Positions 1-6,271 of a stretch of 28,564 nucleotides of DNA are shown here, piece by piece; the first letter of the stretch is position 1; every line of letters begins with the position of its first letter. The position numbers and the translations under genes are program-made. Source of the stretch: a virus; the IMG/VR virus record IMGVR_UViG_3300047316_000084, positions 1 to 28,564 of that record. One strand, given 5' to 3'. The notes under the pieces are model-generated. The model did not search any database, was not told the DNA's origin, and worked only from the letters and a program-made list of their open reading frames with translations.

Positions 1-423
1 GCTGTGGACGGCGCTGGCGGTCCCGACAGCCCGGCAGGCCAACAGGTCTACAAGGCCCTGACGGGCAAGAGCGTGGCCGAGCAACCGGCACCCAAGCCGG
101 TCGATCCGTTCGAAGGTCAGCCGCCTCACGTCAAGCTGGCGGTGGATGCGGCAGGCGGGATCGACTCCGAGCCCGGCAAGGCGACCTACAAGGCCCTGAC
201 CGGCAAGGACGCATCGGGCGTCGTAGCGGCACCCAAACGCGGCCGACCGGCGAAGGCAGTTACTCCGCCGACGCCCGCGGCCCCGGCAACCCCGACCGCG
301 CCTGCTCCCGCCCCGGCTCCGTCCGCGGCCCCCGCAGCAGCGGCTCCGGTGGCTGGCGCTGGACTGGGCTCCGATCTGGACGCCCTGCTCAGCCAAGCCA
401 TGAACACGCCGACAGCGAAGTAG
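1..423 (+). CDS. C-terminal part of AT-hook, repeat-containing phage protein (5' end outside window)
   Basis: The reading frame is open from the first base, so the real start lies upstream and only about 140 residues are visible. They contain two copies of a unit of about 25 residues with the pattern AVD-x-AGG-x-DS ... YKALTGK, one at the very start and one at about residues 48-72. A basic segment follows that fits an AT-hook (PKRGRPAK). Next comes an Ala/Pro-rich linker of about 45 residues and a short C-terminal tail (GLGSDLDALLSQAMN). An AT-hook binds the DNA minor groove, and the place just upstream of a replication gene suggests a DNA-binding role in replication or recombination. That role is inference; I do not recognise the family. 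A terminator hairpin follows the stop codon at once. Confidence 0.7.
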   Translation, partial: AVDGAGGPDSPAGQQVYKALTGKSVAEQPAPKPVDPFEGQPPHVKLAVDAAGGIDSEPGKATYKALTGKDASGVVAAPKRGRPAKAVTPPTPAAPATPTAPAPAPAPSAAPAAAAPVAGAGLGSDLDALLSQAMNTPTAK

Positions 424-431
424 TTGACTCA

Positions 432-473
432 AGCAGGCCCGTCTGCACTCCGGGTGCGGGGCCTGCTCTTTTC
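432..473 (+). terminator. Rho-independent terminator after the AT-hook gene
   Basis: A 9-bp stem, AGCAGGCCC (432-440) with GGGCCTGCT (459-467), is followed by CTTTTCT. The loop can form a further short GCAC/GTGC pairing. Only about a dozen bases separate it from the next start codon, so it may act as an attenuator rather than a full stop. Confidence 0.75.
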
Positions 474-484
474 TCGGGGGATCA

Positions 485-769
485 ATGTTCAACTGCACCA
501 AGTTCTGCAAGGTAATGGACGGCTCTGGCTTGACGCAGAAGGAGCTAACCTCCCTCTACGGCGTCTCCCGGCAGGCGCTTTATATATGGCGGGAGAAGGC
601 CCCGCACCAACAGACACTCGCGACGCGGGCGGAGAAGTACACCGACGCCCTCGAAGCTGCCATCACCAAGGGCGTGCTGCCGTTCCCGGCGAGCGCCACC
701 AAGGAGCAGCGCGCGAGCTTCCTACTGAAGATCGCCCAACGACTGCACTCCCTCACGGCTCCGAAGTAA
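485..769 (+). CDS. Small helix-turn-helix DNA-binding protein
   Basis: This 94-aa protein carries a helix-turn-helix pattern at about residues 15-40 (GLTQKELTSLYGVSRQALY followed by IW): a first helix with TQKEL, a turn around YGVS, and a recognition helix RQALYIWRE. The rest is helical, with no second domain visible. Such small HTH proteins in phages usually act as transcription regulators or replication accessory factors; the target is unknown. The ATG is preceded by a GGGGG Shine-Dalgarno-like run at 476-480. The gene sits between a terminator and the primase-helicase gene, which starts 10 bases after its stop, so the two are probably co-transcribed. An overlapping frame starting at 424 is open over the same stretch but shows no recognisable protein. 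Confidence 0.75.
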   Translation: MFNCTKFCKVMDGSGLTQKELTSLYGVSRQALYIWREKAPHQQTLATRAEKYTDALEAAITKGVLPFPASATKEQRASFLLKIAQRLHSLTAPK

Positions 770-779
770 CGGCGGCTAC

Positions 780-3674
780 GTGCAGACCATCGAATTCCTG
801 ACAGCGATCCTGCCGGGCGACTGCTGGTACTTCGTCGCCACGCCTACTCCGGGCGGCAAGGGCTTCGCTCACACCGCCTGCCGCACGCTGGAGGAGATGG
901 CGCACCGCATCGCCTTCCTCGAAAGCAACACGGCCGACAACATCTACTACGCGTGCTCCGGGTATCGCGAGGAGTACGTGGACCGGCCCAAGGAGTCCAA
1001 GGGCGAGATGAAGCTCGTGCGCTCCTACCGCATCAAGGAGAATGTTAAGCTCGTCAAATCATTCTGGCTCGATCTGGACGTAGGCGAGATCGAGCCCGGC
1101 AAGGCTGCGAAGTACCCGGATCAAAAGGCCGCGCTCATGGCGCTCAATCAGTTCCTGATCCAGACCGGCCTGCCCCGGCCGGTGGTCGTGTCGTCTGGCT
1201 ACGGCATACACGTCTACTGGCCGCTCACCTCCGCGGTGCTGCCGGGTCAGTGGAAGGCGACAGCCGTACAGTTGAAGGAGCTAACGAACGGCCTGCACAT
1301 GCTCACCGATCCCTCGCGGACCGCGGATGAAGCCAGCGTGCTCCGGCCGGTCGGCACCTCGAACCGGAAGATCAAGAACGGAGTCGCGGCCTCGTCGCCC
1401 GTCCGCACTCTCCTGCCGCTCGCCGGTCAGGCTGTGACGCTGATCGACCCGCTCGTATTCCATGGCACCATCCTCTCTGCGCTCAAGGCTAACAAGCTCG
1501 ACGCGGTGGACACCGACAAGAGCGACACGCTGAAGGTGAACCCGTCCGACATGATCGTGCCGGTCGGCGGTTACCAGAAGGTGTCGGCGATCAAGGTCGC
1601 GGACCGCTGCCAGCAGATCAAGTTGTTCAAGGAGACCGGCGGCATCAGCGAGCCCCATTGGTACCGCGCGCTCCAGATCATGCCGCATACCATCGAGGGC
1701 GAGAAGCTGGCCCACGAATGGAGCAAGGTGCACGCCGGGTATTCTCCGGACCAGACGGACCAGAAGCTCGCGCAGGTCCGCGACATGGGCCCGACGCTGT
1801 GCGCCACGTTCGCGAGCACGAACCCGGACGGTTGCAAGAACTGCCCGTTCGCCGGGAAGATCACCACGCCGCTCCAGCTTGGCACCGTACTGGAGGAGGC
1901 ACCCGCGCCGAAGATCAAGCAGGTCGTCGATGGCGCTGAGACCGAGATCACCCTGCCGAATCCCCCGCATCCGTTTAAACGCGGAAGCGCTGACCAGTCC
2001 GGGCTTTACATCGAAATCGATCAGGGCGTGCCAGTGCGCTTCTACCCTTACGATCTGTACCCGTATGAGATCATTAACGACGCGGGGAAGAATGAGGGAT
2101 CGGTCGGCGTGCGCCACTGGTTGCCCAAAGAGGACTGGAAGCAGTTCACCATTCCGCTCCAGCACTTCGAATCGCAGCGCGATTTTCTCGGGCGCATGCG
2201 CAACAACTTCGTGAACCCCGAGAACGGCAAATACATGGTGGCCTATATGGACGCGTACCTCCGGCAGCTTCAGGACCAGACGAAGATCAAGCAGCTTCAC
2301 ACCAAGATGGGCTGGCTTCCCGAGCCCCAACAGTTCCTCCTTGGCACGAAGCTCTACACGCCCAAGGGCACCTATCCGGCGGGAGTTAGCGCGACTGTCA
2401 GCACGAAGATCGTCAACAGCTTCCACGCCCGCGGCGCGCATGCGGACTGGCAGGACGCGATCCGCAAGTTCGACCGCGTGGGTCTGGAGGCCCATCTGTT
2501 CAGCATTCTGATCGGCTTCGGCGCTCCGCTGTTTAAACTTACCGGACACGGCGGGATCATTGCCTCGATGCTGGGCGAGACCAACGCGGGGAAGACCCTG
2601 TGCGCACGCGCGATGGCGTCGATCTACGGCAGCTTCGACCCGTTCAAGGCTGGGAAGAACGACACCTTCAACGCACGCATCGAGCGCATGGGGATGCTCT
2701 CCAACCTGCCGGTCTACCTCGACGAGACCACGAACATCCCCGCCGAGGACGTGAGCGAGTTGATGTACCAGATCAGTCAGGGCGTCGGGCGCACGCGCCT
2801 GCGCTCCGACTCGACCGTCCGCGAGGCGGCGGAGTGGAGCACCATCGTCCTCACCTCCGGCAACCGCAGCATGGTCGGTCGCCTGATGGAAGCCAAGGTC
2901 GATCCCGAGGCCGAGCTTGTCCGGCTGTTCGAGTACACGGTGCGCAAACACTCGTGGTTCGAGGCCGAGATGTCGGGCATCTACGACGTGCTCGACGCCA
3001 ACTACGGCACAGCCGGAGAGAAGTACATCAAGTACCTCGTGCAGCTTAGCGAGTCCGATATGAAGCAAGGTCTGCGCAAGCTATCCGACGACTTCGCCCA
3101 GCAGGTCGGCTTCGAGGGCAAGGAGCGTTTCTGGTACGCGCTCGTCGCGGCCGTGCTCTACGGTCTCTGGTGCGCGGACGCATCGGGCGCGCTAAAGCTG
3201 GAAGACACGAACGCCACCTATCAGCGACTCTGGACGTGGGCCCGCGAGCAAATCGCCCATCAGCGGGGCGTGGTCACCGATAGCAAGCTCGGCGCGGTCG
3301 AAGCTCTGTCCCTGTTCCTCAACGCGCACCTCGCAGATCGGCTGGTGATCATGGAGAACAGCGGCATCGTGGCGGTCGTGAAGCAGCCCGCGGCGCATGG
3401 TAAGCTCGGCATCGAATACAACCAGTCCACAGGGATACTCGCGGTCAGTCAGTCCCTCATGCGCAACTGGCTCAACAAGAACCAGCTTAACCCGCACCAG
3501 ATCAAGCAGGACCTGATGAAAGACGGGATCATGGTCCGGGGCGACATCGAGCACAAGATCACACTCGGGCGCGGCACCCAGTTCCAAGGGGGCCAGACGC
3601 GGGTCTGGAAGTTCGACGCGAAGAACCCGGCGCTGGGCGGCGCAGTGGAGCTACTCACCAAGGAGGGAGAATGA
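780..3674 (+). CDS. Primase-helicase fusion (AEP-like primase plus DUF927-like helicase)
   Basis: A 964-aa replication protein. The N-terminal third looks like an archaeo-eukaryotic-type primase: the acidic pair LDLD (D98, D100), then SSGYGIHVYW (138-147, His144), then LRPVGTSN (188-195). A three-cysteine segment follows (C341, C352, C355; GCKNCPF), possibly zinc-binding. The C-terminal half matches the DUF927 helicase pattern: Walker A GETNAGKT (599-606), Walker B VYLDE (D648, E649) and a polar TSGN motif (692-695) like sensor 1. It would unwind DNA and lay down primers at the phage replication fork. The start is a GTG with a weak ribosome site 10 bases after the HTH stop, so translational coupling is likely. 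The stop overlaps the Nudix start as ATGA. Domain assignment rests on motifs only. Confidence 0.88.
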   Translation: MQTIEFLTAILPGDCWYFVATPTPGGKGFAHTACRTLEEMAHRIAFLESNTADNIYYACSGYREEYVDRPKESKGEMKLVRSYRIKENVKLVKSFWLDLDVGEIEPGKAAKYPDQKAALMALNQFLIQTGLPRPVVVSSGYGIHVYWPLTSAVLPGQWKATAVQLKELTNGLHMLTDPSRTADEASVLRPVGTSNRKIKNGVAASSPVRTLLPLAGQAVTLIDPLVFHGTILSALKANKLDAVDTDKSDTLKVNPSDMIVPVGGYQKVSAIKVADRCQQIKLFKETGGISEPHWYRALQIMPHTIEGEKLAHEWSKVHAGYSPDQTDQKLAQVRDMGPTLCATFASTNPDGCKNCPFAGKITTPLQLGTVLEEAPAPKIKQVVDGAETEITLPNPPHPFKRGSADQSGLYIEIDQGVPVRFYPYDLYPYEIINDAGKNEGSVGVRHWLPKEDWKQFTIPLQHFESQRDFLGRMRNNFVNPENGKYMVAYMDAYLRQLQDQTKIKQLHTKMGWLPEPQQFLLGTKLYTPKGTYPAGVSATVSTKIVNSFHARGAHADWQDAIRKFDRVGLEAHLFSILIGFGAPLFKLTGHGGIIASMLGETNAGKTLCARAMASIYGSFDPFKAGKNDTFNARIERMGMLSNLPVYLDETTNIPAEDVSELMYQISQGVGRTRLRSDSTVREAAEWSTIVLTSGNRSMVGRLMEAKVDPEAELVRLFEYTVRKHSWFEAEMSGIYDVLDANYGTAGEKYIKYLVQLSESDMKQGLRKLSDDFAQQVGFEGKERFWYALVAAVLYGLWCADASGALKLEDTNATYQRLWTWAREQIAHQRGVVTDSKLGAVEALSLFLNAHLADRLVIMENSGIVAVVKQPAAHGKLGIEYNQSTGILAVSQSLMRNWLNKNQLNPHQIKQDLMKDGIMVRGDIEHKITLGRGTQFQGGQTRVWKFDAKNPALGGAVELLTKEGE

Positions 3675-4159
3675 AATTCGTCGGCACGTTCGCATTCAGC
3701 TACAACGATCAGTTCGTCGCGCTCGTCAAGAAGGACACCAAGAAGCTGCCGCACCTTAACGGCAAATGGAACGGGATCGGCGGGAAGATAGAGATCGGCG
3801 AGTCGCCGGTCGGCGCGGCCATGCGCGAGTTCGCCGAGGAGACGCTGATCAGACTCAACAAGGACGACATGGTGTTCGTCGAGTACCAGCGGTTCCCATC
3901 CGGCGTCCGGGTCGCCGCCGACTCGCGCTACTGCGTCGGGGATGAGGTCTACTGGTACGCGGTTCGCTTGCCGGTCGATGCGGCCGGATGCTTGCCCCTC
4001 CTACCCCGGCAGAACGACGCGGGCGAGGACCAACGCTGGCACTCTGTCCAGAGCACGCACGGTGTATATTTAAACGAGTGGCTGTGCCCGAACGTGGGCT
4101 ACCTGATCCCCAAGGCGGTGATCATGCTCCAGACGCCGTATCTGGACCGCCCGGCCTGA
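3671..4159 (+). CDS. Nudix hydrolase
   Basis: This 162-aa protein contains a Nudix box at residues 38-60: G38, five residues, E44, seven residues, then REFAEE (52-57). The usual glycine near the end of the box is replaced by leucine (TLI). The catalytic R52, E53, E56 and E57 are all present, so hydrolysis of a nucleoside diphosphate linked to another group (damaged dNTPs, dinucleotides or similar) is expected; the substrate cannot be told from sequence. The ATG overlaps the primase-helicase stop by four bases (ATGA), which couples their translation and suggests action on the nucleotide pool or on replication products. A terminator follows about 45 bases downstream. Confidence 0.9.
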   Translation: MKFVGTFAFSYNDQFVALVKKDTKKLPHLNGKWNGIGGKIEIGESPVGAAMREFAEETLIRLNKDDMVFVEYQRFPSGVRVAADSRYCVGDEVYWYAVRLPVDAAGCLPLLPRQNDAGEDQRWHSVQSTHGVYLNEWLCPNVGYLIPKAVIMLQTPYLDRPA

Positions 4160-4186
4160 TCGTGGCATACTGGTACTTGCCCTTTC

Positions 4187-4204
4187 GCGCTAGGAGTACA
4201 GCGC
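4187..4204 (+). other. Short stem-loop between the Nudix gene and its terminator
   Basis: GCGCT (4187-4191) can pair with AGCGC (4200-4204) around an 8-base loop AGGAGTAC. It lies directly before the terminator stem. No coding sequence follows the Shine-Dalgarno-like loop. It could be an mRNA-stabilising element or chance. Confidence 0.3.
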
Positions 4205-4205
4205 G

Positions 4206-4254
4206 ACCGGCAGGCCGCTCCCCCTCCCCCTGAGTCGCCTGCCGGTTCTTTTTT
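4206..4254 (+). terminator. Rho-independent terminator after the Nudix gene
   Basis: A 10-bp stem, ACCGGCAGGC (4206-4215) with GCCTGCCGGT (4237-4246), has a pyrimidine-rich 21-base loop and is followed by TCTTTTTTA. It closes the HTH / primase-helicase / Nudix unit and insulates it from the tRNA operon. Confidence 0.9.
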
Positions 4255-4257
4255 ATC

Positions 4258-4286
4258 TTGACGGGGATGAGGGCATCAGGTAAGAT
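4258..4286 (+). promoter_or_regulatory. Sigma-70-like promoter of the tRNA operon
   Basis: TTGACG (4258-4263) and TAAGAT (4281-4286) are separated by exactly 17 bases. The -35 matches TTGACA at five of six positions and the -10 keeps the key T, A and final AT of TATAAT. The predicted start site, about 4292-4294, falls directly before the 5' end of tRNA-His. It lies just after the upstream terminator, as expected for an independent operon read by host RNA polymerase. Confidence 0.75.
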
Positions 4287-4294
4287 GCTCGTTC

Positions 4295-4371
4295 GGTGGC
4301 GACGCTAGTGTAGTGGCAGCAAGGCGCGCTGTGAACGCGCAAGCGAGGGTTCGATTCCCCGCGTCACCCCA
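4295..4371 (+). tRNA. tRNA-His (anticodon GTG), divergent
   Basis: The anticodon arm is clean: 5-bp stem GCGCG/CGCGC around CTGTGAA, anticodon GTG. The acceptor pairs GGTGGCG (4295-4301) with CGTCACC, including one G-U pair, and an encoded CCA follows (4369-4371). A 5' extra G opposite a C discriminator is the hallmark of tRNA-His. The T-loop TTCGATT is standard. Odd points: the 3' side of the T stem is one base short, so only GGG/CCC pairs cleanly, and the D stem is weak. It would read CAC and CAU codons if functional. Confidence 0.8.
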
Positions 4372-4377
4372 CAGTCT

Positions 4378-4513
4378 CATTAAGCAGGTGCCCTAGCTCG
4401 AACTGGTGTGGCCTACCCCATCGGGGAGCCCTTCGAGTCAGGATACCAGCCGCGCGGCCCAGTCCTTCGGCGAGAGACAGCCAATGGGTTTGCGGTAGGG
4501 CACCGGCTTAATG
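4378..4513 (+). ncRNA. Unclassified structured RNA between tRNA-His and tRNA-Ala
   Basis: The 141-base spacer between the two tRNAs is closed by a long helix: CATTAAGC (4378-4385) and GGTGCCCTA (4387-4395) pair with TAGGGCACC (4496-4504) and GCTTAATG (4506-4513), giving 17 pairs with a single A-G mismatch. Inside are CTCGAA/TTCGAG (4397-4402 with 4432-4437), CCCC/GGGG (4416-4419 with 4423-4426) and a GCC/GGC hairpin at 4449-4458. CTGGT (4403-4407) could pair with ACCAG (4445-4449), which would make a pseudoknot. No open frame of protein-like character fills it. It is not a recognisable tRNA, tmRNA, RNase P RNA or hammerhead. It could be a regulatory RNA or a processing element for the tRNA precursor; the helix's last base is also the first base of tRNA-Ala. 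Confidence 0.55.
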
Positions 4514-4588
4514 GGGATGTAGCTCAGTTGGGAGAGCGGCTGCTTTGCAAGCAGCGGGTCGCAGGTTCGATCCCTGTCATCTCCACCA
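4513..4588 (+). tRNA. tRNA-Ala (anticodon TGC)
   Basis: This is a full cloverleaf. The acceptor GGGGATG pairs with CATCTCC and contains the G3-U70 wobble that is the main identity element for alanyl-tRNA synthetase. The D arm GCTC...GAGC, the anticodon stem GCTGC/GCAGC around TTTGCAA (anticodon 4546-4548) and the T arm GCAGG/CCTGT all pair. A73 and CCA (4586-4588) are encoded. It lies 5 bases from tRNA-Thr. Confidence 0.97.
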
Positions 4589-4593
4589 GATTC

Positions 4594-4670
4594 GCTCGCG
4601 TAGCTCAGTCGGCAGAGCAGCCGCCTTGTAAGCGGCAGGTCGCAGGTTCGATTCCGTGCCGTGAGCACCA
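4594..4670 (+). tRNA. tRNA-Thr (anticodon TGT)
   Basis: The acceptor GCTCGCG pairs with CGTGAGC (one G-U). The D arm GCTC/GAGC is standard, and the anticodon stem GCCGC/GCGGC surrounds CTTGTAA with anticodon TGT (4627-4629). A73 and CCA are encoded. The 3' side of the T stem has six bases instead of five, so one G bulges out (CC-G-TGC against GCAGG). This may reduce function or be tolerated. A GTTTAAAC octamer begins at the base after the CCA. Confidence 0.92.
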
Positions 4671-4691
4671 GTTTAAACGAAAGGGGGTGCG

Positions 4692-4844
4692 ATGAGCGCG
4701 AAACGAACGGAAGACAAGAAAGACCCGCGGTACCCGTGGACGGCCCGGCAGCGCCGTCAGAAGCTGGGCGGACGCCCGGCGCGCAAGAAGTCCCGCAAGT
4801 CCGGTGAACGCCGGGTGTTCAAAACCGCACCACGGCGTAGATAA
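4692..4844 (+). CDS. 50-aa strongly basic small protein
   Basis: ATG at 4692, stop TAA at 4842-4844, 50 codons. An AGGGGG ribosome site (4682-4687) stands at good spacing. About 21 of 50 residues are Lys or Arg and only four are acidic, giving a net charge near +17. It has one Trp (16) and KK-x-RKS, RRQK and terminal PRRR clusters. It lies at the end of the tRNA operon, 21 bases after tRNA-Thr, and is followed directly by the convergent terminator. The charge suggests nucleic-acid or ribosome binding (inference). I do not recognise the family, but start, ribosome site and placement make it a credible gene. Confidence 0.65.
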   Translation: MSAKRTEDKKDPRYPWTARQRRQKLGGRPARKKSRKSGERRVFKTAPRRR

Positions 4845-4847
4845 AGC

Positions 4848-4877
4848 AGCGGCCCCCATGAGGGGCCGTTGTCTTTT
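4848..4877. terminator. Terminator hairpin between the convergent arms
   Basis: CGGCCCC (4850-4856) pairs with GGGGCCG (4862-4868) around CATGA, extended by a G-U and an A-U pair at the base. On the + strand it is followed by GTCTTTTA, a reasonable U tract. On the - strand the downstream side is CTGCTTTAT, a weaker one. It lies 3 bases after the basic-protein stop and just before the last - strand stop codon (4876), so it may serve both arms. Confidence 0.8.
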
Positions 4878-5277
4878 ACAGGACCTTGTGACCCTTGCCG
4901 AAGACGCGGATAGTCGCTGCGCTATCGGCCGCAGCCTTCGAGCCTTGGAAGCGCACGCTGTAGAAGGCGCGCACGTCGATCAGGGCATAGCCCTGTTGAC
5001 CCGCGCCGAGCACCGCGAGATTGCCGCTGGAGGCGAGCAGGATGCCACCCGGCGTCCACGTGGAGGTGACCACAGTTTGATACACACCGTCCGGGCTCAT
5101 GCGGCCTTCCATGAAGAAAGCGTCCATCGCCTGCGTCGTGGCGGTAAGGTCCACGCCGATCTGATCGATGTCTTCGACCAGCACGTCCAGCATGACCGTG
5201 TTGCCGGTCGCGAGGACGGTGAGAGCGACGTTCTCCGCGATCACGCGGCCGGGGGTCTTCGATGTGACTTGTGACAT
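4876..5277 (-). CDS. Hypothetical 133-aa phage protein, last gene of the late operon
   Basis: The 133-aa product starts MSQVTSKTPGRV and is rich in Val, Thr, Ala and Gly with alternating hydrophobic residues, which suggests a beta-sandwich. No catalytic motif is visible. Its small beta-rich composition resembles capsid decoration or head-fibre proteins, but that is only a composition argument. The start has a strong site, GAAGGAGAC, seven bases before the ATG. It is the promoter-distal gene of the - strand operon, 19 bases after the cysteine-rich gene. Confidence 0.75.
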   Translation of the reverse strand: MSQVTSKTPGRVIAENVALTVLATGNTVMLDVLVEDIDQIGVDLTATTQAMDAFFMEGRMSPDGVYQTVVTSTWTPGGILLASSGNLAVLGAGQQGYALIDVRAFYSVRFQGSKAAADSAATIRVFGKGHKVL

Positions 5278-5296
5278 TGTTGTCTCCTTCGTTCAG

Positions 5297-5497
5297 TTAT
5301 TGATGCGGAAAAGGTCCGCCGTCTATGGGAATCCATTCCCCACACCACCCTTCACTAGATACAAGAGGATAGAGTGCCACCTGTCTCTTTCCTCCGACCG
5401 CCGGTACTTCCCGAGCGGGCACCCTCCTGCATTCTCCCGTTGCCGCAGAGAACCCCCAACAAGTCAGGCAGGTTTGTCCGGGTCCGGGCTTAGCCAT
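5297..5497 (-). CDS. Small cysteine-motif protein (66 aa)
   Basis: Four cysteines in the pattern C10-x2-C13-x9-C23 ... W51-C52-G-E suggest a small zinc-binding or rubredoxin-like fold. The pattern of a CxxC, a GxCRR and a terminal WCGEW recurs in small phage proteins of unknown function that I have seen in many genomes. It could bind nucleic acid or act as an adaptor; the sequence does not say. It is tightly packed between two other small genes (9 bases after the 61-aa gene, 19 bases before the 133-aa gene). Confidence 0.7.
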   Translation of the reverse strand: MAKPGPGQTCLTCWGFSAATGECRRVPAREVPAVGGKRQVALYPLVSSEGWCGEWIPIDGGPFPHQ

Positions 5498-5506
5498 AGC
5501 AGAGGG

Positions 5507-5692
5507 CTACTTGTTCGGGCGCAGCTTGCTCAGGGTCTCGTCCAGCTTCGCTTCTTTGCCAACCTTGCCGCCACGTGCCGCGGCCTTAGCGACGGCTTCC
5601 TTGGGAATCTTCTTGCCCATGGCATAGCCGAGGGCCTTGTGCAGCCCACCCTTGTTCTCTGTCGCTTTCGCGATGAAGTTCTTACCGGACAT
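5507..5692 (-). CDS. Small basic phage protein (61 aa)
   Basis: A short basic protein with the pattern KNFIAKATENKGGLHKALG, then GKKIPKEAVAKAA and GGKVGKEAKLDETL. This resembles a family of small phage proteins that carry a GALHK-LG...GKKIP signature near the N-terminus; their function is not established as far as I know. The ATG lies inside the end of the 193-aa membrane-protein gene (11-base overlap), so translation is coupled. Confidence 0.75.
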   Translation of the reverse strand: MSGKNFIAKATENKGGLHKALGYAMGKKIPKEAVAKAAARGGKVGKEAKLDETLSKLRPNK

Positions 5693-6263
5693 TGTAGCCT
5701 CCTACGTTTGGTTGGGACTGCTTGTTGCGGGTACCGAACCACCATAGAACGCACGTCGTGGTCAGGTACAGGATCGTATCGATGACGGTCTTCCACATCG
5801 TCAGGACAGTTGTCTGGTCGAGCGTCTGTTCAGCGTGGATCAGCGCGCGGACCTGAAGCCAGATGTAGGTCGTGAGCGCGCACAGGTAGACGGTGAGCGC
5901 CGGGCGCACGATCCCGCTCAGGAAGTCGAGCGCCACGAGGAAGCCGGTCGCTACCGGGCCCATCGGCTTGCCCGCGCTGTAGATGATCGCCTGCGACTTC
6001 AGGCTCTCAGAGAACGCGTTCGACTGGGCCACGTCCTTCGCGGCTTCGGCTTCGGTCGTCGCGACGGCGGTGCGTGCCTTCCACTCCGCTGCCATGATCG
6101 CGGCATCCTTGTCTTTCATCGTCTCGTCGTGATTCCATTGCGCCTTGAGTTGATCAAGCGCCTGCTTCTTGTTCCACGCGTCGAACGCCCGTTGCGCCAC
6201 GACGCCCAGAAGACCGGTCGCGCCGCCGGTAATGATCGATGTCAGGCTGCTAAGGATGTCCAT
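5682..6263 (-). CDS. Multi-pass membrane protein, holin-like
   Basis: The 193-aa protein has an N-terminal Gly-rich hydrophobic segment (about 8-24), an amphipathic charged helix rich in Ala, Lys and Glu (about 28-90), and two or three C-terminal membrane spans (about 102-119, 121-138 and 159-177). The tail is short and polar. This matches phage holin-type proteins that sit in the inner membrane, and the neighbourhood (DUF5675 protein, another membrane protein) supports a lysis role. A structural membrane-associated role is the alternative. The start is preceded by a GGAGG site 8-9 bases after the previous stop. Confidence 0.7.
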   Translation of the reverse strand: MDILSSLTSIITGGATGLLGVVAQRAFDAWNKKQALDQLKAQWNHDETMKDKDAAIMAAEWKARTAVATTEAEAAKDVAQSNAFSESLKSQAIIYSAGKPMGPVATGFLVALDFLSGIVRPALTVYLCALTTYIWLQVRALIHAEQTLDQTTVLTMWKTVIDTILYLTTTCVLWWFGTRNKQSQPNVGGYNVR

Positions 6264-6271
6264 GCTCCCTC

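Noticed and set aside
424-801. A 125-aa open frame overlapping the small HTH gene
   Set aside because: It begins inside the terminator hairpin region with a TTG start and has no motif, while the overlapping frame at 485-769 encodes a clear HTH.
1281-3068. A 595-aa open frame on the - strand opposite the primase-helicase gene
   Set aside because: It is antisense to a gene with clear Walker and primase motifs, has Arg/Val/Leu/His-rich shadow composition and no motif of its own.
4387-4504. A hammerhead ribozyme, tmRNA or RNase P RNA in the tRNA spacer
   Set aside because: The core sequences of these RNAs (for example CUGAUGA with GAAA for the hammerhead) are missing.
4408-4695. A 95-aa open frame across the tRNA cluster
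   Set aside because: It runs through two intact tRNA genes and the structured spacer; its sequence is a translation of tRNA stems.
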